DNA of 43,894 bases from an uncultured Phocaeicola sp. (GCA_948956705.1 CARCZS010000024.1:1-43894); one strand, 5' to 3'. Positions 1-9,627 are shown, counted from the first letter of the stretch. The notes: a model not told the origin generated them from the sequence alone. Numbers and translations are program-made.

Positions 1-101
1 ATCGTCAGCTGTAGGGGCAGGGTTTGCCTGCCCGAAGACACAAAGTAAACTGTTTTCGGGCGAGCGAAACGACAGCATTATCCACGTTTTGACACAACCC
101 A
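1..101 (-). repeat. Dispersed palindromic intergenic repeat, copy 1 (cut by window edge)
   Basis: This stretch matches, in reverse orientation, the element at 22802-22977. Shared blocks are GTAGGGGCAGGG with TTTGCCTGCCCGAA (11-36), the TTTCGGGCGAGCGAA block (about 54-68) and the end motif GTTTTGACACA (86-96). The internal GGGCAGG/CCTGCCC hairpin is intact, but the second hairpin has lost one arm compared with the 22.8 kb copy. The outer left end lies outside the window. It sits just downstream of the DUF3108 gene. Confidence 0.75.
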
Positions 102-125
102 CCTCCGACCACATGGCAGTCACCT

Positions 126-935
126 TCACTTCTCGACAATAGATGTCAGCGGATGCCTGTTTCCTTTTATTTCTTTCAGAAATGCCTTTGCGGAGCCAAA
201 GTTCAGATAAAGGTCCAAGCGCACGGGCAAATGGTTTTTATCATCGGTGATATAAAAGGTAATCACCTCTTTCTCTTTTCCCTTTTTATACTCTACCAAC
301 GAAAAGACAAGGCAACGATATTTCACTCCGCCTTCCGCCTTAAATACCTTCTTCCCACGATAAATCAACGTCTGGTCTTCTATCTTGGTTCCGGTGGCCA
401 TCGGGAAAATAATTTTCTGTCCCACCGTGTAATCATCGACATCGAAAGAACGCGCCTGCATCAGAATGCTCAGCATATCAAATATACATCCTTTGCTTTC
501 GTCACGCGTCTTCACCGTGTCACGACCACGACGCATCCTGCGCTGGTCGGCAATACATTTATCACCTTTATAGCTGAACCATACTTCGTCCACTGTATAG
601 CGGTCACCTTCCTCTGCTCCTTTACGGAAATAAAGAGGCTCCAACCGATTGGTCGTGATACAAGTCAGCGTATCACGCATCTTGAAAAAGAAATCAACCA
701 TACCATTCGTGACGGCCACCAAATTGGTGCGGAAACAAGGCTTGCCCTGATAAGTCACTGCCTGCATATCCATCCGGGCGACACCGGCATCTTTCCAGAT
801 GAATTTCCAGTTGAACTTAAGGTCATAAGTCAACAGTTCGCCCGCTTGTATAGCTTCATTCTTTGCAGCACACTGCGCTCCCGCGGTACACATAATGAAC
901 CAAGAGCACAATAGTATGGATATTATTTTTTTCAT
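126..935 (-). CDS. DUF3108 domain-containing exported protein
   Basis: A 269-residue protein with an N-terminal signal peptide (hydrophobic residues 4-20, cleavage likely near the AQCAA stretch). The rest matches the pattern of DUF3108 proteins: GELLTYDLKFNWKFIWKDAG near the start, mid-protein DVDDYTVGQKIIFPM, and a C-terminal beta-rich section ending in VRLDLYLNFGSAKAFL. The family is probably periplasmic or outer-membrane associated; its biochemical role is unknown. It is the last gene of a three-gene minus-strand operon: its ATG overlaps the stop of the upstream lipoprotein gene by 4 bp (ATGA), so the two are very probably translationally coupled. The family call is by sequence pattern and is fairly sure; function is not claimed. 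Confidence 0.85.
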   Translation of the reverse strand: MKKIISILLCSWFIMCTAGAQCAAKNEAIQAGELLTYDLKFNWKFIWKDAGVARMDMQAVTYQGKPCFRTNLVAVTNGMVDFFFKMRDTLTCITTNRLEPLYFRKGAEEGDRYTVDEVWFSYKGDKCIADQRRMRRGRDTVKTRDESKGCIFDMLSILMQARSFDVDDYTVGQKIIFPMATGTKIEDQTLIYRGKKVFKAEGGVKYRCLVFSLVEYKKGKEKEVITFYITDDKNHLPVRLDLYLNFGSAKAFLKEIKGNRHPLTSIVEK

Positions 936-2854
936 CGGCCTAGTTTTCTAGCTCTTTCTTTGTTTCTGTCCTGTATCTTCTTCGTCTCTTCCGGCTTCTG
1001 CTTCTTTATTTCATCCAATTTCTGTTTTTCAACCGGGACCGCATTGATATCCCAATTTTCCTCAAACTCAAAGTTTGCCTTCATCTCCCATACCTTCGGG
1101 AAATAATAGACTTCTTCAGGCTGCGAATGCTCCGAATATTTTCCGGTATCCCAGACTCCGTTACCGTTCCGGTCATTGAACAGACGGATATAGAATTTCG
1201 TTCCGGGATTGAGATAATAGAAATCCGCCGTATTCTGAGGAGTTATCCGTTGCCGGCGCAACACTTTGCCGCTTCCATCCAGCAACTCTACCACTGCTGT
1301 GGAATCGGCACCGGTAATATTCAGCAAGATAGTTCCATATTCATCCAGTTTTTTCACCTTCATGGTCTGCTTCACCTTATTGGTATGCAAGCCATACATT
1401 CCCCTAAAGGCCATCGAGTCTATCGACAGCTGATATTCCTTTTCGGGTTCCCACTCCGCCAATATTTCATACTTGCGGGGCATCACGGAGTCCGCCACAA
1501 ACATAAATGGAATTTCTTCCCACAGGCTGTCTTTCTTTATTTCCATGTGAATGGCCGCCGTATCAATGCTTGCCACAGGCTCATCGAACGACAGATATAC
1601 ATTTCTATCAAGGTCGAAAGCAGAAGGGGCATCCACATTCAGTGTAAGGAACTTGGTAGGTTCCGGCTCAATCGTTTCTCCTTTCTTTTCCTTCTTCTTA
1701 CGTTCCTTTTCCTTCTCTTCGGCTGCTTTGGCTTCCAGTTTCTCCCGCTCCGCACGAGTCAACTTATTTGCCAGAAAGAGTGTATCAGTCTGCGGCACAA
1801 GACGGTCCAATGTATCCGTTGCCAAGTAATCCATCTGAATTTCGAGCGTGTCCATCTGATATATCAACGAGTCTTTAATCCAATAGCAGATAGAGTCGTT
1901 GCGGTCGGTCTTCTCGATGATAAAAGCATCCCGTTCATCAAAGTTCAATCCCTTCAGCGTGGGAAGCGTATCTGCCCGCGCACTGAAAGTAAGAACAAAA
2001 TGATTCTCTTTATCACGTTCGCTGCGAGTAAGGTATTGGCGGTCATTTTCTTCCTTAAACGCTCTCAGTATAATATCATCCGGCAGGAAACGGGTGTATC
2101 CCACACTCTTAATGGTATCGATGGTCAGTGAATCCTTCCAAATCGTATCTTGGCGCATGGCATCCTCCATGGCAGGTATGATAATGGAATCGCTGAAAGC
2201 AATCATCTCGGTCTTGGAATCGAATAAATAATTCTGATTACCATCCATTAAGGCATAAATACGATATTTGCCGGGAGCGATGCCACGAATGGAGAAGTGT
2301 CCGCGACTGTCTGTACGGGATACGCGGTCGAATGGTTTCTTCATAAAGGCACTGTCACTCAAGTCAGAGTGCAGACCTACCTGGATATTCTTCACCGGCT
2401 CCAAATCTGAAGCGCCGAGCACTGTCCCCGATACTTCCATTGTATCGATAGTCGTACCGGTGGAAAAGGTAAAGGCATAATTACCCAACGGATTACCCTC
2501 GTTGTTATCGACAATAGCATCCGCGAAATCGATAGTATAAGTAGTATTCGGCTTTAACGAATCCACCAATCCTACCACTACTTTCCTTCCACTGGCTTTG
2601 ATTTCGGGCTGTTCCAACTGGGGAGGAGATACTACCACCTTCTCCGCAGCCTTTTCCAGCTTGATAAATTCATCAAATTCAATGGTTACTTTTTTCTCTT
2701 TACTATTGATGGCAAATGGTTTGGGGGTACTCCTGACAAACTTTGGCGGCTCTTCATCATACGGACCACCGTCGGGGTTTCCCATGCTGGCGCATGAGTA
2801 CACCACAATCATCAACATCAGCAAAGCAGGTAATTTATGTCTATTCCAATTCAT
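932..2854 (-). CDS. Ig-like domain lipoprotein (SbsA-type Ig/Big_5)
   Basis: A 640-residue lipoprotein. The N terminus has a hydrophobic stretch followed by a lipobox ending in Cys21 (VVYSC). Residues about 37-135 form an SbsA-like Ig domain (VTIEFDEFIKLEKA, then KPNTTYTIDFADAI and NYAFTFSTG). A carboxypeptidase-regulatory-like beta domain follows (about 140-215, RGHFSIRGIAPGKYRIYAL). A short Lys/Glu-rich low-complexity segment lies near residues 372-393, and the C terminus is again charged (KQKPEETKK). Related proteins are widespread in Bacteroidetes and are thought to sit at the outer membrane; no enzymatic motif is visible. The start is 4 bp downstream of the GH3-family gene stop, and the stop overlaps the DUF3108 start, so all three are probably cotranscribed. 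Confidence 0.85.
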   Translation of the reverse strand: MNWNRHKLPALLMLMIVVYSCASMGNPDGGPYDEEPPKFVRSTPKPFAINSKEKKVTIEFDEFIKLEKAAEKVVVSPPQLEQPEIKASGRKVVVGLVDSLKPNTTYTIDFADAIVDNNEGNPLGNYAFTFSTGTTIDTMEVSGTVLGASDLEPVKNIQVGLHSDLSDSAFMKKPFDRVSRTDSRGHFSIRGIAPGKYRIYALMDGNQNYLFDSKTEMIAFSDSIIIPAMEDAMRQDTIWKDSLTIDTIKSVGYTRFLPDDIILRAFKEENDRQYLTRSERDKENHFVLTFSARADTLPTLKGLNFDERDAFIIEKTDRNDSICYWIKDSLIYQMDTLEIQMDYLATDTLDRLVPQTDTLFLANKLTRAEREKLEAKAAEEKEKERKKKEKKGETIEPEPTKFLTLNVDAPSAFDLDRNVYLSFDEPVASIDTAAIHMEIKKDSLWEEIPFMFVADSVMPRKYEILAEWEPEKEYQLSIDSMAFRGMYGLHTNKVKQTMKVKKLDEYGTILLNITGADSTAVVELLDGSGKVLRRQRITPQNTADFYYLNPGTKFYIRLFNDRNGNGVWDTGKYSEHSQPEEVYYFPKVWEMKANFEFEENWDINAVPVEKQKLDEIKKQKPEETKKIQDRNKERARKLGR

Positions 2855-2858
2855 TTCT

Positions 2859-4364
2859 TTACTTGTTCAAGCTTAGCATTTCTTCTATATATTCACGCGT
2901 ATTGCTCAGCCTAGGTACTTTGTGTTGTCCTCCCAACTTGCCTTTCTCTTTCAACCAGTCATGGAACAGGTTGGGACGGGCTACAATAATTTCCAAGGGC
3001 TGCAAGGTAAGGTTTTTATGTCGTTTTGCTTCGTAATCGGAGTTAATTTCTTGTAAAGAGGCATCGAGTACCTTGCTAAATTTCTCTAAAGAGTCTGGCA
3101 TGACTGCAAATTCTATCAACCACTGATGACGGCATTTGGCATTGGCATCCATGAAAACAGGAGCAGCGGAGTAATCTGTGATTTGTGCACCGGTAGCGGC
3201 ACATGCCTTTGCCAACCCCTGTTCGGCATTGTCCACCATCAGCTCTTCACCAAAAGCATTGATAAAATGCTTGGTGCGGCCCGTGATGACAAATTTATAA
3301 GGATGCTTACTCGTAAACTTCACCGTATCACCAATCATATAACGCCACAATCCGCAAGATGTACTGATGACCATCGCATAATTCCTGTTCAGTTCCACAT
3401 CTGCCAAAGGAATGATATGGGGGTTTTCGTTTTCTATCTCTTCCATCGGAATAAATTCATAGAATACCCCATAGTCAATCATCAACATCATGGCAGGATC
3501 ATCGAAATCATTTTGTAATCCGAAGAAACCTTCACTGGCATTATAAGTCTCCATGTAGTGCATTTTATCACTGCGAATAATCTGCTTGTACTGTTCGCGG
3601 TAAGGGGTAAATGCCACTCCTCCATGAAAAAACACTTCCAGATTAGGCCATACTTCCGCCAGATTATCTGTCCCCTTGATTTCCATGATATGTCTGACAA
3701 CAGCCAACATCCACGAAGGCACTCCCGACAAGTTGGTCACATTCTTGTTCATCGTGCTGCGGGCAATCTTCTCCACTTTTTCCTCAAAGTCGCTTAACAG
3801 TGCGATTTTCTTTTCGGGCACACGAATAAGGTTAACCAATGGATTGACGTTCTCAATCAGAATGGCAGACAAGTCACCCACCAAGCTCCGCTTCAGATTA
3901 TAATTGGAAGCATGGCTACCTCCCAAAATCAGCCCTTTTCCCGAGAAGAAACGGCTATTGGGATTTTGCTGTAAATAAAGCGCGACGGCATCCATACCGC
4001 CGGCATAATGGATATCATGCAATCCTTCTTTGCTGACAGGAATAAATTTACTCTTATCATTGGTCGTGCCCGAAGACTTTGCAAACCAGATGACTTCACC
4101 CGGCCACAATACATTTTTTTCTCCCCGGCGCATACGCTCCACATAGGGCTTTATTTCCTCGTAAGTCTGTAAAGGAACACGTTGATAATCCTGATAACTC
4201 TTTATGTCTTTATAGCTATACTCCAATCCCCATTTCGTATTGGCAGCGTCTTTGATAAGACGGTCAAAAACCTTTGCCTGAATAGCTTCAGCTTGAGTGG
4301 CATACAATGCCGTAGCTGTCTGTCGGGGTTTGAATAGTGTACTAATTAGTCTGGTCGAATTCAT
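2859..4364 (-). CDS. GH3 auxin-responsive-promoter family acyl-adenylating protein
   Basis: The protein belongs to the GH3 family (ANL superfamily). Plant members conjugate acyl acids to amino acids through an acyl-adenylate. From the ATG chosen here it has 501 residues. Visible motifs are the ATP/phosphate loop FAKSSGTTNDKSKFIPVS (about 94-111), the AMP-binding region YNASEGFFGLQ, and the late hinge/Asp motif GRTKHFINAFGEEL. No signal peptide, so cytoplasmic. The frame is open up to a TTG at 4397, but that codon lies inside a -7-like box (4395-4402), so I take the ATG at 4364. First gene of the operon with the Ig-like lipoprotein and the DUF3108 protein. The substrate in Bacteroides is unknown; the family assignment is firm. 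Confidence 0.88.
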   Translation of the reverse strand: MNSTRLISTLFKPRQTATALYATQAEAIQAKVFDRLIKDAANTKWGLEYSYKDIKSYQDYQRVPLQTYEEIKPYVERMRRGEKNVLWPGEVIWFAKSSGTTNDKSKFIPVSKEGLHDIHYAGGMDAVALYLQQNPNSRFFSGKGLILGGSHASNYNLKRSLVGDLSAILIENVNPLVNLIRVPEKKIALLSDFEEKVEKIARSTMNKNVTNLSGVPSWMLAVVRHIMEIKGTDNLAEVWPNLEVFFHGGVAFTPYREQYKQIIRSDKMHYMETYNASEGFFGLQNDFDDPAMMLMIDYGVFYEFIPMEEIENENPHIIPLADVELNRNYAMVISTSCGLWRYMIGDTVKFTSKHPYKFVITGRTKHFINAFGEELMVDNAEQGLAKACAATGAQITDYSAAPVFMDANAKCRHQWLIEFAVMPDSLEKFSKVLDASLQEINSDYEAKRHKNLTLQPLEIIVARPNLFHDWLKEKGKLGGQHKVPRLSNTREYIEEMLSLNK

Positions 4365-4394
4365 TTCCGTTAATATACAATTCGTTATATCCTG

Positions 4395-4402
4395 CAAAAT
4401 TA
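4395..4402 (-). promoter_or_regulatory. Candidate -7 box of the GH3-family operon
   Basis: On the minus strand the sequence reads TAATTTTG, an exact match to the Bacteroides -7 consensus TAnnTTTG, about 30 bp upstream of the ATG at 4364. No good TTTG -33 box is seen 19-21 bp further upstream. It supports the downstream ATG over the upstream TTG. Confidence 0.5.
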
Positions 4403-4450
4403 ACCTTTTCTGTATTAATAAGCCTTATAACATTATTTTTTTTATAGTTT

Positions 4451-4481
4451 TCTGCATTACTTTTATTTTTTCTTATCTTTA
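4451..4481 (+). promoter_or_regulatory. Candidate promoter of the phosphofructokinase gene
   Basis: TATCTTTA at 4474-4481 fits the -7 consensus in all but the last base. TCTG at 4451-4454, 19 bp upstream, is a weak -33. The implied start site lies about 25 bp upstream of the ATG at 4511. Confidence 0.4.
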
Positions 4482-4510
4482 CGCACGTTTACAACTTAAC
4501 ATCAACGGCT

Positions 4511-5521
4511 ATGAAGATAGGAATTTTGACATCAGGAGGAGACTGTCCCGGAATAAACGCCACTATCAGAGGAGTTTGTAAAACAGCCATAAATCACTAC
4601 GGCATGGAAGTTTTTGGAATCCGAAGCGGATTTCGAGGCTTATTGGACAACGATATAGAACCTTTGACAGAAAAATCGTTATCAGGTTTGCTCAATTTAG
4701 GAGGAACCATTCTTGGAACTTCACGTGAGAAACCATTTAAAAAACGTCTGTCTGCCGCTTCCGAAGACAAACCGGCATTAATGTTGAAGAATATCCATGA
4801 CCTGGGATTGGACTGCATTGTCTGCATCGGTGGGAACGGTACACAAAAAACAGCCGCCAAGCTAGCACAAGCGGGCGTCAATGTGGTGTCTGTCCCCAAA
4901 ACCATCGACAATGACGTATGGGGAACCGACGTGTCTTTCGGGTTTGATTCTGCTGTAACGATTGCAACCGACGCTATCGACCGTTTACATTCGACTGCCA
5001 GTTCGCACCAGCGTGTCATGGTTATCGAAGTGATGGGACATAAGGCCGGATGGATTGCCCTTTACTCAGGCATGGCAGGCGGTGGTGATGTCATTCTCAT
5101 CCCGGAACTACCTTATAATATCCATAACATCGGCAACACAATTATCGAAAGGTTGAAAAAGGGAAAGCCTTACTCCATTGTCGTTGTGGCAGAAGGCATC
5201 CAGACCATCAACGGTAAAAAGGCCGCCGAATACATAGCCGAAGAGATAGAATATGAAACCGGATTCGAAACACGCGAAACGGTTTTGGGGTATATCCAGC
5301 GCGGAGGCTCACCCACCCCATACGACCGTAATCTAGCCACCCGGATGGGAGGCCATGCTACGGAACTGATTGCCACCGGACAATTCGGAAGAATGGTTTC
5401 CCTGCAAGGAGCTCAGATAGGCTCTGTTCCTTTGGATGAAGTAGCCGGCAAATTAAAATTGGTGGACGAAGACCATGACCTGATTGTCCAAGGAAAACGG
5501 ATGGGAATCTGCTTCGGCTAG
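4511..5521 (+). CDS. pfkA: 6-phosphofructokinase (mixed-type active site)
   Basis: A cytoplasmic glycolytic enzyme of 336 residues that phosphorylates fructose 6-phosphate. It shows the PfkA fold motifs in order: TSGGDCPGINATIRG (7-21), SREKPF (71-76), IGGNGT (106-111), PKTIDND (129-135, catalytic Asp133), MGHKAGWIALYSG (175-187) and a late LGYIQRGG. The two residues that usually separate phosphoryl donors are mixed: Gly110 (E. coli Gly104, ATP-type) with Lys130 (E. coli Gly124, where Lys is PPi-type). Asn109 replaces the usual Asp103. This resembles the mixed-substrate PFK group, so the donor (ATP or PPi) should not be assumed. Its stop codon overlaps that of the convergent HTCS gene. Confidence 0.93.
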   Translation: MKIGILTSGGDCPGINATIRGVCKTAINHYGMEVFGIRSGFRGLLDNDIEPLTEKSLSGLLNLGGTILGTSREKPFKKRLSAASEDKPALMLKNIHDLGLDCIVCIGGNGTQKTAAKLAQAGVNVVSVPKTIDNDVWGTDVSFGFDSAVTIATDAIDRLHSTASSHQRVMVIEVMGHKAGWIALYSGMAGGGDVILIPELPYNIHNIGNTIIERLKKGKPYSIVVVAEGIQTINGKKAAEYIAEEIEYETGFETRETVLGYIQRGGSPTPYDRNLATRMGGHATELIATGQFGRMVSLQGAQIGSVPLDEVAGKLKLVDEDHDLIVQGKRMGICFG

Positions 5522-8500
5522 CTCCCTTGCATTTCAGGTTTATCTATATACTTGGATGGCGACACTCCGAATTGCTCAGTGAAATGTTTTCGGAGGGTAC
5601 GGGTGTCGCTATAACCTACCATTTCTGCTATTTCCTGAATGGAGTATCTGTTCTCCATGATTAGAGAGGCAGCTTTGCTCATACGGATACTGCGGATGAT
5701 ATCTATCGCTGCCAGTTCGCTACGCTGTTTTATCTTTCTATATAAAGTAGGCTGGCTCATATTCAATTGTTCCGCCAATATCTTCACATTAAAGTTTTCA
5801 TCTGCCAGATTAGCCTCAATAACCTGAATAACCCCTTTCATGAAATCATCCGCCACTTCTTCTGCCTCGCCCTGTTTCGTTTCCTTCTGCTTCAGCATCA
5901 AAGCTTTGGTATAAATACGTTTCAGGCGTTCGCGCTGCAAGATAAGATTCTCAACCCTCGATTTCAGTATTTCCGGATTAAACGGTTTCAGTATATAATC
6001 GTCCGCCCCCACTTTAGACCCATACAGGATATCCGCATCTTCTGCCTTGGCAGTCAACATCAAAATAGGAATATGCGCAGTGCACGGCCGCTCCCGAATC
6101 TCACGACAACAGACAAATCCATCCTTGACGGGCATCATGATGTCCGATATAATAAGATTCGGAATCTTCTCCGTAGCTATCCGGACACCTTCTTCTCCAT
6201 TGGCAGCCTCATACAACGTATAATTCTTGCAAAACAAACTGCATATATAGGCACGTACCTCCTCGTTGTCTTCGATAATAAGAAGGCTTTTCTTGTTTCC
6301 AGCCTCTTTTTTCTGCTCGGCAACAGAGGAACTTACAGGTACAGGAATATCCGTCTCCTCATTCACCGGTGTTTCCACCAGTTCATACTTATCTTCCGAA
6401 AAATGAGCATTTCCCTCAGGAATAGCCAATACAAACGTACTTCCTTCTTGCGGACTACTCTTCAAAGAGATAGAGCCATGATGCAAATCCATGGTATTCT
6501 TTACAATACGCAGCCCGATACCGACTTTGGTAGAGAGCATCGGAACTTGGTCACCCGTGATGAAAGAGTCAAAAACCCGTTCCTGCAACTCTTCGGGTAT
6601 TCCCTTACCTGTATCAGAAACAGTCAGTTTGCAAAATGCCTGTCCATCTATTTGTACCCGCTCCATGCGTAAAATGACACGGCCCCGGGGAGAAGTGTAT
6701 TTAAAGGCGTTCGACAATAAATTACGGATGGCCGATGATATTTTCTCCACATCTATCCATAACACCAACGGCTCTGCAGGGAGTTGAATATCGAAGTCAA
6801 ACCCTTTTGTCTCAGCAATCTGACGAAAAGAGTCCACTACTTCCTCCACAACAGTCACTATATCGGTTTGAGACAGGCGAAGCTTTACCATGCCCGCCTC
6901 TATCTTCTGCACATAAAGTAAATGGTCTACCAATGTATGCAATGAAGCGGCATTACGATAAACCACAATCAGTTTCTTATAAATTACATCAGCCGAACTT
7001 AATGTCTGCAACAATTCTTGCAAAGGCGAAAGTATTAAAGTCAGCGGCGTACGCAACTCATGTGAGGCATTGGTAAAGAAGTTCTCCCGCTCCAGCCGTA
7101 TCTGCTTCTCCTTGTCTCGTTCTACGTTGGCCGTAAAAACTTCATGTTCCAATTGCAGCTCATGCTCCAATCTCTTTTGACGAATCCGGAACCGATTGAT
7201 AGTCCATAATACAATCATGAGAGCCAATCCCAACAGCGATAATTTAAACCATACCGTTTCACTCCAATGTGGAAGAATAACTACCTTCAAAGAAGTCATT
7301 TTACCCATTTTCTCATCCGGAAACAAATTCTGCACTTCAAACATATACTCGCCTGCACGCAAATTGGCATACGATATCTTTTCACCTCTGTTGCCTATCA
7401 TCCAGTCCGTTTGATAAGGAAACAACCGATACCGAAGCTTCTGCTGCTCATCGGAATAAGACAGATTATTAAAGGTGAGCGAGAAATCACGATTTCTGTC
7501 ATTCAATTCTATTTCCTTGGTATAAAACAAATTATTATTCAGTATCACCTGCCCGTTTATCTCTTCCCCGATATTTACCGTCTTGTTTCCAACTTCCAAG
7601 GTAGAAACTGCAACAACCTCCGAGAAAGGAAAAGCATTGATATTCTCCGGATTGAAATAAGTAAGACTCTTATTATTACCAAAGAACAAATTATCACCAT
7701 GTAAGAACGCAGTGCGGTTACTGCCTGAGATATAATAATGGTAGAACAATCTCTGATGACGGCTATAACGCGAAATCCCCGAATTGGAGCCAAGCCATAT
7801 TTGGCCCTTGGCATCCTCGGTGATACACCCTATAAAGTTATTGCACAGACCATTGTGTGTGGTATAGAAGTCTTTCATCTCCTCCGTTCGCGGATTCACT
7901 ATTGCAAAACCATTCTCATATCCCACATACAGTAACCCATCGGAAGAAGCAAGCAATGACCGGACAGACACATTCTGTAGTCCGAACAAAGAATTATATC
8001 CGACCTCCATAACTCCGTCATTGTTGATGCGCGCCAACCCTTTCGTCTCCAAGCCCAGCCATAACTTACCATCTTTTGTTTCTGAAATAGCACGAACATC
8101 AATATAAGAATCTGTCAATGATGCCTTTCGGACTTTTATCCGGTAACACTCTCCGGTTTCAGGATTAAACCTCAACAAGCCACCTTCCGTACCAATCCAA
8201 AAAATCTTTTTCGAGTCCATATAGAGAGACCACACAGAAGACTTATTCATCAAGCCATCCGGATACAAAGTATAGCTCCTAAACAGACCGGATTTATCAT
8301 ATACCGACAATGTACCGTCCTGATTACCGAACCAAACATTTCCTTCCCCATCTTTTAACAAGCATAGCACTGTTTCCCGGCTTTTAACTTCCCGACTGCC
8401 CACAGTGTCAAAATCAAGCATCTCCAATGGGTTAAAAGGTTTACGGCTTTTCATTATGCCTTTATGAAAAGTAGCCAACCATATATATCCTTTATCATCT

Positions 8501-9627
8501 GCCGTGATACCGCAAATTTCATTATGCCTGTCCTGATGAAATTGATTAAAATACTGCAATCTCAAGTCTGAATACATCACTCCACCACCATTCGTCCCTA
8601 TCCACAAAATTCCCTGTGAATCATAATATACCGAAATCATGCGTATCTCAAGATTCCGGTTAACAAGTGAAACATTATTATAGATACTCGTGGTCAATCC
8701 TTCAGAAGAGTCCCTGCCGGGAGTTATGATAGTATATCCATTCCACGTCACAGCCAACAACCGGCCATTATTAATTGGAACTAACCCATAAACATCCGTA
8801 TGCGACAATAAATTCGGTTTACCCTCCCCTTCATACGAAATACGATAGATATGTCCGGTACGCTTATAATAACGAATCAGCCCATACACCTTAGTAGAAA
8901 TCCATATAATATCATCTCCGTCTAAAATGGAACTGATATTATAGTTTTCTTTTACTGGAATACAACCGGCTAACGAAACTTGCCCGGTCACAGCTTGCTT
9001 TTTCACATTATAAGTAATCAGGTTAATATGGTTGTCGGCCAAGTAAATCTCATCATTGTCATGCGAAAAAGCAAAACGAACAAGATAATCCTTTTTCTGA
9101 ACCAATCCCCCAACCTTTGTTTTTACATTTAAAACAAGATTTATGACATTCCCCTCTTCATCTGTTTCCTCCTTAACATCAAATAAATACAAATAATCCC
9201 GACTCATCGCCCAACATTGTTTATCATGACTGATGGCAACTTGCGTCAGTTTAGGCACTTCTGCTGCCATCTCTATCGGAATGAATTGTTCCGTCAGCCT
9301 GTTAAAACCCCAAAGTGTCTTCTGAACCAATATCCCCAAACAATGTTCAGACAGTTCGCTTATTCCTGTAACATTCATATACGGTACCGAATCTACCGTA
9401 AAACTCTTAACGGAAGAACCATCATAACGGCTTATTCCGTTATTAGTTCCGAACCACATAAATCCATCTTTATCCTTATGTATGCAGTTGACATTATTGT
9501 CGGCCAACCCATTTTGTATAGTCAGCAAACGAACGTCACGATTTAAAAAGGCATAACAACCATTACACAGCAAGAAGTTTATCACGACAAATAACAAGGT
9601 AAGAATTGCAAGACGTTTCATTGGCAT
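5518..9627 (-). CDS. Hybrid two-component system regulator (HTCS) of PUL1
   Basis: A 1369-residue one-chain sensor and regulator in the inner membrane. Order: signal/anchor (4-24); periplasmic two-component beta-propeller repeats (about 30-680, recurrent IWLGSNSG/FWIGTEGG motifs); Y_Y_Y domain (about 700-786); membrane helix (792-813); HisKA with phospho-acceptor His856 (NASHELRTP); HATPase_c with Asn973 (N box) and DTGKGI at 1005-1010; receiver with acidic pair Glu1119/Asp1120, phospho-acceptor Asp1162 and Lys1214; AraC-type DNA-binding domain (about 1265-1363). All catalytic residues are present. HTCS proteins bind an oligosaccharide in the periplasm and activate the neighbouring PUL. It is divergent from susC at 9806, its likely target. 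The ATG two codons downstream (9621) is an equally possible start. Confidence 0.96.
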   Translation of the reverse strand: MPMKRLAILTLLFVVINFLLCNGCYAFLNRDVRLLTIQNGLADNNVNCIHKDKDGFMWFGTNNGISRYDGSSVKSFTVDSVPYMNVTGISELSEHCLGILVQKTLWGFNRLTEQFIPIEMAAEVPKLTQVAISHDKQCWAMSRDYLYLFDVKEETDEEGNVINLVLNVKTKVGGLVQKKDYLVRFAFSHDNDEIYLADNHINLITYNVKKQAVTGQVSLAGCIPVKENYNISSILDGDDIIWISTKVYGLIRYYKRTGHIYRISYEGEGKPNLLSHTDVYGLVPINNGRLLAVTWNGYTIITPGRDSSEGLTTSIYNNVSLVNRNLEIRMISVYYDSQGILWIGTNGGGVMYSDLRLQYFNQFHQDRHNEICGITADDKGYIWLATFHKGIMKSRKPFNPLEMLDFDTVGSREVKSRETVLCLLKDGEGNVWFGNQDGTLSVYDKSGLFRSYTLYPDGLMNKSSVWSLYMDSKKIFWIGTEGGLLRFNPETGECYRIKVRKASLTDSYIDVRAISETKDGKLWLGLETKGLARINNDGVMEVGYNSLFGLQNVSVRSLLASSDGLLYVGYENGFAIVNPRTEEMKDFYTTHNGLCNNFIGCITEDAKGQIWLGSNSGISRYSRHQRLFYHYYISGSNRTAFLHGDNLFFGNNKSLTYFNPENINAFPFSEVVAVSTLEVGNKTVNIGEEINGQVILNNNLFYTKEIELNDRNRDFSLTFNNLSYSDEQQKLRYRLFPYQTDWMIGNRGEKISYANLRAGEYMFEVQNLFPDEKMGKMTSLKVVILPHWSETVWFKLSLLGLALMIVLWTINRFRIRQKRLEHELQLEHEVFTANVERDKEKQIRLERENFFTNASHELRTPLTLILSPLQELLQTLSSADVIYKKLIVVYRNAASLHTLVDHLLYVQKIEAGMVKLRLSQTDIVTVVEEVVDSFRQIAETKGFDFDIQLPAEPLVLWIDVEKISSAIRNLLSNAFKYTSPRGRVILRMERVQIDGQAFCKLTVSDTGKGIPEELQERVFDSFITGDQVPMLSTKVGIGLRIVKNTMDLHHGSISLKSSPQEGSTFVLAIPEGNAHFSEDKYELVETPVNEETDIPVPVSSSVAEQKKEAGNKKSLLIIEDNEEVRAYICSLFCKNYTLYEAANGEEGVRIATEKIPNLIISDIMMPVKDGFVCCREIRERPCTAHIPILMLTAKAEDADILYGSKVGADDYILKPFNPEILKSRVENLILQRERLKRIYTKALMLKQKETKQGEAEEVADDFMKGVIQVIEANLADENFNVKILAEQLNMSQPTLYRKIKQRSELAAIDIIRSIRMSKAASLIMENRYSIQEIAEMVGYSDTRTLRKHFTEQFGVSPSKYIDKPEMQGS

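Noticed and set aside
153..2131. Long plus-strand open frames antisense to the DUF3108 and lipoprotein genes (up to 334 codons)
   Set aside because: They lie wholly inside recognised genes on the other strand, show no family motifs and have unnatural composition.
4365..4397. Upstream TTG start for the GH3-family protein
   Set aside because: The TTG falls within an exact -7 promoter box, so it would not be in the mRNA; the ATG at 4364 fits better.
5767..6672. 301-codon plus-strand frame inside the HTCS gene
   Set aside because: Shadow of the well-conserved receiver and kinase region; no motifs of its own.
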